From Hymenobacter sp. UV11 (lineage in GTDB: Bacteria > Bacteroidota > Bacteroidia > Cytophagales > Hymenobacteraceae), in the NCBI RefSeq assembly GCF_004684095.1, contig NZ_SRII01000006.1, positions 248,001-312,000 of the forward strand: DNA of 64,000 nucleotides, read 5' to 3'. A program made the position numbers and the translations under genes. Under the pieces are notes generated by a model. That model did no database searches and was not told the DNA's origin. It worked only from the letters and a program-made list of their open reading frames with translations. Positions 58,775 through 64,000 of the stretch are shown here, one piece after another (position 1 is the stretch's first letter; the number at the start of each line of letters is the position of its first letter).

Positions 58775-60175
58775 TTAGGAAGTCGCCGCCATTGCCTGCC
58801 GCACCAATTCCTGCGCTTCCGGCTTGTCGTAGTCAGCCTCCGTTTCAACCAGCGGCATAAGGCGCGCCATGATGGCTTCCTGGCGCTGGCCGGCGGCCCA
58901 GGCGTCGGCGTAGGAAGTGTCGGGCGAGAACGTGACGCGCGAGTAGAGCGGCACCCACTGGCCGGGGTATTGGGTGGCGATTTTGCTTTCGAGGCGCTTT
59001 TGCAGCAGGAAGCGCGGGTCGGCCACGCGGTCGCGCATCTCTACGAAGTTGTAGAGCGCGAGGTCGGCCATGGCGTCGGTGTTGGGTTTGCGCTGGTGCT
59101 CAAACTCATCCATTACCTTGTCCCAGTTAGCCTCGCCGTATTGCTCCAATAGTTGGTTGAGCACCGTGCAGTCCTCAAAGCCCGCGTTCATACCCTGCCC
59201 GTAGAAGGGCAGAATGGCGTGCGCCGCATCGCCGAGCAGCAACACCGTATCGTGGTAAGCCCATGGAAAGCAGCGAATCGTAACGAGCGAGCCCGTAGGA
59301 TGGTCAAAAAACTCGTCCGTGAGCTGCGGCATCAGCGGCACCGCGTCGGGGAAGGTGGCCTGGAAGAACTCCGCCACTTCGGCCGGCGTTTGCAGCGCCG
59401 CGAACGACTTATCGCCCTCATAAGGGAAGAAGAGCGTGGCATTAAAGGAGCCGTCGAGGTTGGGCAGGGCAATCATCAGGAAGTTGCCACGCGGCCAGAT
59501 GTGCAGCGCGTTCTTCTCCAGCTGCCAGCTACCCCCCTCGCCCGCCGCGATGGTCAATTCCTTGTAGCCGTACTCTAAGTATTGCTGCGAGTAGTCAGTG
59601 CGGTCGGTGCGCTGCAAGGCGCTGCGCACCGCCGAGAAGGCGCCATCGGCCCCAAACAGGCGCTCGTAGGCCACCTCGTATTCGCGGCGGCTGGCCACGT
59701 CCTGCAAGTGCAGGCGGCGGCCCGGCAGGTCGAGCTGCGTCAGCTTCTGGCCGAAGGTGATTTGCACGCGCGGCTCCTGCTCCACCAAGTCGAGCAGCGT
59801 GCAGTTGAGGCTGCCGCGGTTGATGGAGTAGATAGCCTGGTTTTCCTGGCCGTAGGGCTGGAAGGTGAGCTGGCCCTGGCCGTCGTGCATCACGCGCCGG
59901 TACATCGGGATGCCCACCTGCCGGATGTCCTCCACCACCCCTACCCCCGCCAGCCCCCGCCACCCGCGGTCACTCAGCGCCAGGTTGATGGAGCGGCCGC
60001 CCAGTAGGCCCTGCCGGCGCGGGTCGGGCAGGCGCTCGAACACCTGCACCGGGTGGCCGCGCCGCGCCAGGTATAGTGTCAGCAGCGAGCCCACCAGGCC
60101 CCCACCCATTACTACCAACGGCTCGGCCTGCGGCTCCAGCGGGGGGGTAGGGATTCCTAAATCAGTGCTTTCCAT
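58775..60175 (-). CDS. kmo: Kynurenine 3-monooxygenase
   Basis: A 466-residue flavin hydroxylase that makes 3-hydroxykynurenine on the route from tryptophan to NAD or pigments. FAD fold VMGGGLVGSLLTLYLARRGH, substrate/FAD block GRSINLALSDRGWRGLAGVG, the GD motif LLLGDAAHAILPFYGQGMNA, and a C-terminal segment typical of KMO (FLLQKRLESKIATQYPGQWV). Length is normal. No other kynurenine-pathway gene (tdo, kynureninase, haao) is in the window. TTG-rich upstream; next gene is the sulfoxide reductase. Confidence 0.95.
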   Translation of the reverse strand: MESTDLGIPTPPLEPQAEPLVVMGGGLVGSLLTLYLARRGHPVQVFERLPDPRRQGLLGGRSINLALSDRGWRGLAGVGVVEDIRQVGIPMYRRVMHDGQGQLTFQPYGQENQAIYSINRGSLNCTLLDLVEQEPRVQITFGQKLTQLDLPGRRLHLQDVASRREYEVAYERLFGADGAFSAVRSALQRTDRTDYSQQYLEYGYKELTIAAGEGGSWQLEKNALHIWPRGNFLMIALPNLDGSFNATLFFPYEGDKSFAALQTPAEVAEFFQATFPDAVPLMPQLTDEFFDHPTGSLVTIRCFPWAYHDTVLLLGDAAHAILPFYGQGMNAGFEDCTVLNQLLEQYGEANWDKVMDEFEHQRKPNTDAMADLALYNFVEMRDRVADPRFLLQKRLESKIATQYPGQWVPLYSRVTFSPDTSYADAWAAGQRQEAIMARLMPLVETEADYDKPEAQELVRQAMAATS

Positions 60176-60234
60176 TATCTTTTGGTTACGCTTCGTTCAC
60201 TACTGCCCTACCCCCTGCCTACTGCGGCAAGGCC

Positions 60235-60717
60235 TCAAAACCACGCGGCGGCCAGCTGCATCAGGCGCTCCAGGCCGGCCTGGTCAGCGGCGTCGAAGTC
60301 GTCCAGCTGGTCGCTGTCTACGTCCAGCACGGCCACTACCGCGCCATCTTTAAACACTGGCACCACTATTTCTGATTTGGAGTCGGAGCTACAGGCAATG
60401 TGGCCCGGAAAAGCCTCCACGTCGGGCACCAGCACCGTGCGGGCCTCGGCCCAGCTGGTGCCGCACACGCCGCGCCCCCGCCGGATGCGGGTGCAGGCAA
60501 TCGGCCCCTGAAACGGCCCCAGCACCAGTTCGTCGGCTTTCACCAGGTAGAAGCCCACCCAGAAGAACCCAAATGCCTGTCGCAGCGCGGCGGCCGTGTT
60601 GGCTAGGTTGGCCGTGAGGTCGGATTCGGTGGTGGTCAGGGCTTCGAGCTGGGGGTAGAGCTCGGCGTAGTGGTCGGCCCGGGCCAGGCCGGGCGTCAAA
60701 AACAGGTTTTCGGACAT
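60235..60717 (-). CDS. msrC: Free methionine-(R)-sulfoxide reductase, GAF domain
   Basis: A 160-residue GAF-domain protein of the fRMsr family, which reduces free methionine-R-sulfoxide. Three Cys at the catalytic positions are visible: PIACTRI, RGVCGTSWAE and HIACSSDSKSEIVVPV. Core: FFWVGFYLVKADELVLGPFQ, VVAVLDVDSDQLDDFD. Cytosolic. A TACTTTTG box (60740-60747 on the minus strand) precedes the start. Alone between kmo and mscS. Confidence 0.92.
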   Translation of the reverse strand: MSENLFLTPGLARADHYAELYPQLEALTTTESDLTANLANTAAALRQAFGFFWVGFYLVKADELVLGPFQGPIACTRIRRGRGVCGTSWAEARTVLVPDVEAFPGHIACSSDSKSEIVVPVFKDGAVVAVLDVDSDQLDDFDAADQAGLERLMQLAAAWF

Positions 60718-60739
60718 GAAGACGTAACAGCTAAGGGGG

Positions 60740-60747
60740 CAAAAGTA
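60740..60747 (-). promoter_or_regulatory. Bacteroidota -7 box (TACTTTTG) before msrC
   Basis: Minus-strand TACTTTTG, exact consensus, 22 bases upstream of the ATG at 60717. No -33 TTG at usual spacing. Confidence 0.4.
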
Positions 60748-60768
60748 CCCGCCGGCCGCTGCCCCGCC

Positions 60769-61881
60769 CTACCCCACCGGCGCGGGCTGCGCCACGGTAG
60801 CCGTGGCAAAGGTGCCACCCTGGTGCTCGGTAGCCTGCACCAGCCGGTAATTAAGCTCCTCCTTAGTGTCCAGGTATTCGTCGTAGCTCGTGGTTTCTAC
60901 GAAGTACTGCACCGTCACTTCCTTACCGTTGGGCGTGATGCTGTTGAACTTCATCTGCACGTCTTTGGTCACCAACGGGTGGGCCTGCATGGTTTCTACC
61001 GACTCCTGAATAATGGCCTGGAGCTGGTCGCTGGTCGTTTTGTGGTCATACACCAGCGTGAAGCCCACCCGCCGGGCCGTGCGCAGGCTCAGGTTGTCCA
61101 AGGGCTTGTCAATCATGCTTTTATTGGGCACCGTGAGGTAGCTTTTTTCGGCCGTGCGCAGGCGTGTGCTGCGAAAGCCGATTTTCTCCACCGTGCCGCT
61201 CACGCTACCCGCCGTCACGAGGTCGCCTACCCCGAAGGGCTGGTCGAGGAAGATAGTGAACGAGGCCAGCAGGTTTTCCAGGCTCTCCTTGGCGGCAAAT
61301 GCCACCGCCAGGCCGCCAATACCCAGGCCGCCAATCAAGGCCGTCACGTTCACCCCAAATACCTGCCCCAGAGCTATCAGCAAGCCAATCACAACGATGA
61401 AAACCTTTAGCAGGTCTTTGGCAAAAGGGAGGAACTGGCTATCGAGCCGGCGCACGCCGGTGGCCGCCGTCAGCTCGGCGCGGCGCTGCACCACCAGCAG
61501 CGCAAAATCGACGAGCCGCAATATCACCCACACAATGGTACCAATCACGCCCAGGTGAAACAGGCCCAGCAGCAGCACCTTCGGCCAGGGCTCTACCCCC
61601 TTCACCGCCAGCGGTGGCAGCGGATAGCGCAACACACTAAAAGCCAGATAGAACGAAATCAAAAACAGCAACGCCCCCAACGGCTGAATCAGCAGGTCGT
61701 GCAGCTCGCTCTCGGTCACGCCGGCCGTGTAGCGCTTAGTCAGCCGAAATATGGCCTTGCTCAGCAGCCGCGACAGTACCCGGTTCAGAAAGGAGCCCAG
61801 CAGCAGCACAATGGCAGCTATAACGTACTCATACAGCTCATTGCCAAGCGCCTGCCGGTGCAAAAAAGGGGGAAATTCCAT
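60769..61881 (-). CDS. Small-conductance mechanosensitive channel, MscS family
   Basis: A 370-residue inner-membrane channel. Helices near the N-terminus (YVIAAIVLLLGSFLNRVLSR, PLGALLFLISFYLAFSVL and LLLGLFHLGVIGTIVWVIL), then the pore helix VTALIGGLGIGGLAVAFAAK (Gly/Ala-rich TM3), followed by the beta domain with QPFGVGDLVTAGSVSGTVEK and VPNKSMIDKPLDNLS. It opens under membrane tension to release osmolytes. Alone on the minus strand. Confidence 0.93.
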   Translation of the reverse strand: MEFPPFLHRQALGNELYEYVIAAIVLLLGSFLNRVLSRLLSKAIFRLTKRYTAGVTESELHDLLIQPLGALLFLISFYLAFSVLRYPLPPLAVKGVEPWPKVLLLGLFHLGVIGTIVWVILRLVDFALLVVQRRAELTAATGVRRLDSQFLPFAKDLLKVFIVVIGLLIALGQVFGVNVTALIGGLGIGGLAVAFAAKESLENLLASFTIFLDQPFGVGDLVTAGSVSGTVEKIGFRSTRLRTAEKSYLTVPNKSMIDKPLDNLSLRTARRVGFTLVYDHKTTSDQLQAIIQESVETMQAHPLVTKDVQMKFNSITPNGKEVTVQYFVETTSYDEYLDTKEELNYRLVQATEHQGGTFATATVAQPAPVG

Positions 61882-62514
61882 TTACTAAGTAGTCATTCAA
61901 TAATATGCGGGTTATCGGTCAGCAATTGGTAGCCAATGGCTTGCAAGGCGCTTACTACCTGATAACTCATAAAACCAGTAGTAGCGCGGGCAGCAAATCT
62001 GCCTGCAAGCAAGAAGCCAGGCCTTTGCACTTTTAGCTAAAAGCCAACGCGCAAGGAATAGTATGGCACCTCGACTACTAGGAAGCAAAGCCGCCACTAC
62101 ACCCAACCTTCCTGTGCTTACGCAAAGAGCTTCTTACCTGTTAATAATGCTACCCGGTACTTACTGAAGCGCTCAGTCGATTTTGAAGGCTTTCTAAACG
62201 CATTTTGAGCGTCCTACATATCCAACGAACTTTCATTATTCATTCATAACTAGTTACTGCAGAATATTTTTTTAAAAAAATTTCTGCATCAGTATGGTTC
62301 TGAAAAAAATAAAAAAAGCGCCAAACAGCACTGTGATGCAATAAATTCCACTTCCACAAGGGTTTCAATACTTCTACAGCGCTGCTATCTTATGTCACTT
62401 AACCGGTGTACAATGGTATTCTATAGTTTACTTTGCAAAACCAATACTCTAGCAATAGAGAGGCGGCCCCACTCTTCTATCTCCCCTTCTACCATTTTTC
62501 AATTTAAAGTTATC
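61882..62514. other. Long AT-rich gap upstream of the ArsR gene
   Basis: About 630 bases without a convincing gene. From about 62220 it is strongly AT-rich (A-runs at 62270-62280 and 62305-62325). It likely contains the promoter and operator of the ArsR-type regulator. The start of the frame at 62392 is rejected as coding. Confidence 0.45.
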
Positions 62515-62838
62515 ATGAAACCATTGCATTCCCGCGTTGACGCGGACCAGTTGGAGCGTGCCGCCGCCATGCTCAAAGTGCTTTCGCACCCCAAGCGCCT
62601 TGCCATCGTTGACTTGCTCGGCAAGAGCAAAGGCAACAAAGAGCACCAGATGTCGGTAACCGAAATCTACCAGGCTTTGGATATTCCCCAGGCCATTGCT
62701 TCCCAGCACCTCATCACGTTGAAAGACCGTGGCGTGCTGAAGTCGAGCAAAGTAGGTACCAAGATTTATTATGCGCTCGCGGTTCCGCAGCTCATGAAAA
62801 TCATTGACACGCTGGAAGACTACTCTACCCACATCTAA
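62515..62838 (+). CDS. ArsR-family winged-helix transcriptional regulator
   Basis: A 107-residue regulator: helical N-terminus ADQLERAAAMLKVLSHPKRL, then the winged helix with SVTEIYQALDIPQAIASQHL (recognition helix) and LKDRGVLKSSKVGTKIYYAL (wing). No Cys of the metal-sensing ArsR class is seen, so it is probably not an arsenic/cadmium sensor. The frame extends upstream to 62392, but the conserved part starts MKPLHSRVDAD at 62515. The gene is followed by a strong bidirectional terminator shared with hemA. Target unknown. Confidence 0.9.
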   Translation: MKPLHSRVDADQLERAAAMLKVLSHPKRLAIVDLLGKSKGNKEHQMSVTEIYQALDIPQAIASQHLITLKDRGVLKSSKVGTKIYYALAVPQLMKIIDTLEDYSTHI

Positions 62839-62993
62839 AACCAACCGGGGCAGCTCCTGGCCAATCTAGTGGCCTAGTAGCAGCTGCCTTTATGAAACCT
62901 GCTTGGCTTACTATATATCTTGTTCCACTGCTTGCGCTCAACCAGCTTTAGCCTGAAGAGTGGGGGTAGGGAATAGAAACCGCTAATTATAAA

Positions 62994-63034
62994 AAAACGC
63001 CCCCTCCTGCCTTCGGGCAGCAGGGGGCGTTTTT
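62994..63034. terminator. Bidirectional rho-independent terminator
   Basis: AAAAACGCCCCCTCCTGCC pairs with GGGCAGCAGGGGGCGTTTTT across a TTCG loop; T-runs on both strands. Between convergent ArsR and hemA genes. Confidence 0.93.
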
Positions 63035-63054
63035 AATGGGGGTAGGCAGCCGCA

Positions 63055-64000
63055 CTAAGCGGTGGCGGGCTGGTGCTCCAGGTCGAAAATATCGGTTAGC
63101 AGCGGCAGCAGCTGCTCGGCCTCGTCGCGGCGGCAGGCGGCTTTGAGGTGCAACACGTGCTGCTTCAGCACTTTCTGCATAAAGGCGCGCGTGGCATCAT
63201 CCAGCAGCTTCACTTCGGAGGGGGTAGCCTTTTTTTGGAAGCGCTCCAGCTCTTGCTGGCGCAGCTGCTCTAGGCCCGCCTTCATGCGCTGAATGATTGG
63301 CGACACCAGCATCTCGCGGCTCCAGTCGCTGAAGTCGCGCAGGCTCTCGGCCACAATGGCCTGCACCTGGGGCACGGCGGCCAGGCGCTGCTCCAGCGCG
63401 GCCGAAGCCTTGCTCTGGATGGCATCGACATTGTAGACTAGCACGCCGGGCACCTGCTCCACATCGGCGGCCACGGAGCGCGGCACGGCCAAGTCAATGA
63501 AAAACTTGTAGCTCAGCACGTCCAGGTTCGCCACCAGGTCGTGGGTGAAAAACGGGATTTCGAGGTTGATGGAGGAGATAACCACATCGGCTTCGCGCAG
63601 GGCGGTGGTCAGGTTCTCGAAGTCAGCAATGCGGAGGCGGCCGGGGGCAAATTCGGCGGCCAGCTCCTCGGCGCGGGCGCGAGTGCGGTTGCAGAGCGTG
63701 ACGCTGGCAAACGACCGGCTATCGGCCAGGTGGCGGCACACGTCGCTCCCGATTTCGCCCAGGCCCACTACCAGTACGCGCGGGCTGGCCACATCGGCCG
63801 TGAGCTCCTCTACCAGCTCCAGGGCCGCGTAGCTCATCGACGCCGCCCCATCGCGGAAGCTGGTTTCCTGCTGCACGCGCTTATTGGCGAAAAAGATGGT
63901 GTGCAGCAGGCGGTGCAAAAACGGCCCGGCCGCATCGGCATCGGCCGCCCACTGGTACGCGTGCTTCACCTGGTTGATAATCTGCATATCGCCCACTACC
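63055..64000 (-). CDS. hemA: Glutamyl-tRNA reductase, N-terminal part outside window
   Basis: First enzyme of the C5 tetrapyrrole pathway: NADPH-dependent reduction of glutamyl-tRNA(Glu) to glutamate-1-semialdehyde. Visible part: GDMQIINQVKHAYQWA (end of the catalytic domain), NADPH-binding fold VLVVGLGEIGSDVCRHLADS, and the helical C-terminal dimerisation domain (LEQLRQQELERFQKK, FMQKVLKQHVLHLKAACRRD). The catalytic Cys region lies beyond the right edge; the first in-frame ATG in view (63996) is internal. Confidence 0.94.
   Translation of the reverse strand, partial: VVGDMQIINQVKHAYQWAADADAAGPFLHRLLHTIFFANKRVQQETSFRDGAASMSYAALELVEELTADVASPRVLVVGLGEIGSDVCRHLADSRSFASVTLCNRTRARAEELAAEFAPGRLRIADFENLTTALREADVVISSINLEIPFFTHDLVANLDVLSYKFFIDLAVPRSVAADVEQVPGVLVYNVDAIQSKASAALEQRLAAVPQVQAIVAESLRDFSDWSREMLVSPIIQRMKAGLEQLRQQELERFQKKATPSEVKLLDDATRAFMQKVLKQHVLHLKAACRRDEAEQLLPLLTDIFDLEHQPATA

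Noticed and set aside
61912-62106. 64-codon minus-strand frame in the gap before arsR
   Set aside because: No homology or start context; composition fits noncoding sequence.
1-64000. CRISPR array
   Set aside because: Repeats are single inverted pairs or scattered units, not regular direct repeats with spacers, and no cas gene is present.

Overview
This window looks like chromosome from a Bacteroidota, most likely a Hymenobacter-like member of the Cytophagales. It is GC-rich. Promoter-like boxes follow the Bacteroidota form TAnnTTTG, and clear Shine-Dalgarno sites are not evident. Marker families fit that lineage: DUF5686/carboxypeptidase-like outer-membrane proteins, a CrtD-CruF carotenoid pair, and PA14-OmpA and TonB-like envelope proteins. 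The assignment is inference from content; no rRNA is present to confirm it.

Layout. 1-3.2 kb (minus): apolipoprotein N-acyltransferase (cut by the window edge), rsmI, a pterin dehydratase and a small secreted protein. 3.6-12.3 kb: two small acidic proteins, a PPP-type phosphoesterase, glyA, tatC, a polytopic membrane protein, rbfA, a methyltransferase and a LolC/E-like permease. 12.4-26.4 kb: a SNF2 helicase, then a seven-gene cluster that is the most unusual part of the window. 26.4-33.8 kb: SRPBCC protein, rlmI, thioesterase, a stranded cobalamin riboswitch, crtD, cruF, an SGNH esterase, two tRNAs around an HNH gene, and a fasciclin protein. 33.9-46.9 kb: envelope proteins (one broken by an in-frame TAG), SDR, GMC and GH1-type enzymes, and a DUF5686 protein. 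47-64 kb: rpiA, an EamA transporter, a REP-associated transposase, an APC permease, chrA, a 2OG oxygenase, kmo, free-Met-sulfoxide reductase, an MscS channel, an ArsR regulator and hemA (cut by the edge).

The 15.6-26.4 kb cluster encodes a lipoprotein with a degenerate vWA-like look, a 3-TM protein, a tubulin/FtsZ-like protein, an 1153-aa protein with an Hsp70/actin-like ATPase half, a membrane-anchored coiled-coil protein, a MotA/TolQ-like channel subunit with a long tail, and a MotB/OmpA-like partner. Together they could form an ion-driven, envelope-spanning machine with two cytoskeletal-type NTPases. The motor pair plus a neighbouring SNF2 helicase recalls Zorya defence (ZorA, ZorB, ZorD), but ZorC and a nuclease domain are not seen and the tubulin- and actin-like parts are extra. 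Function is unknown.

A second theme is repeats. At least twelve long, mostly intergenic inverted repeats from several unrelated families sit right after stop codons and often end right before the next start. One family overlaps the 3' end of a RAYT transposase gene in this window. A short motif, CTACCCC(C), is strongly over-represented on both strands, inside and outside genes.
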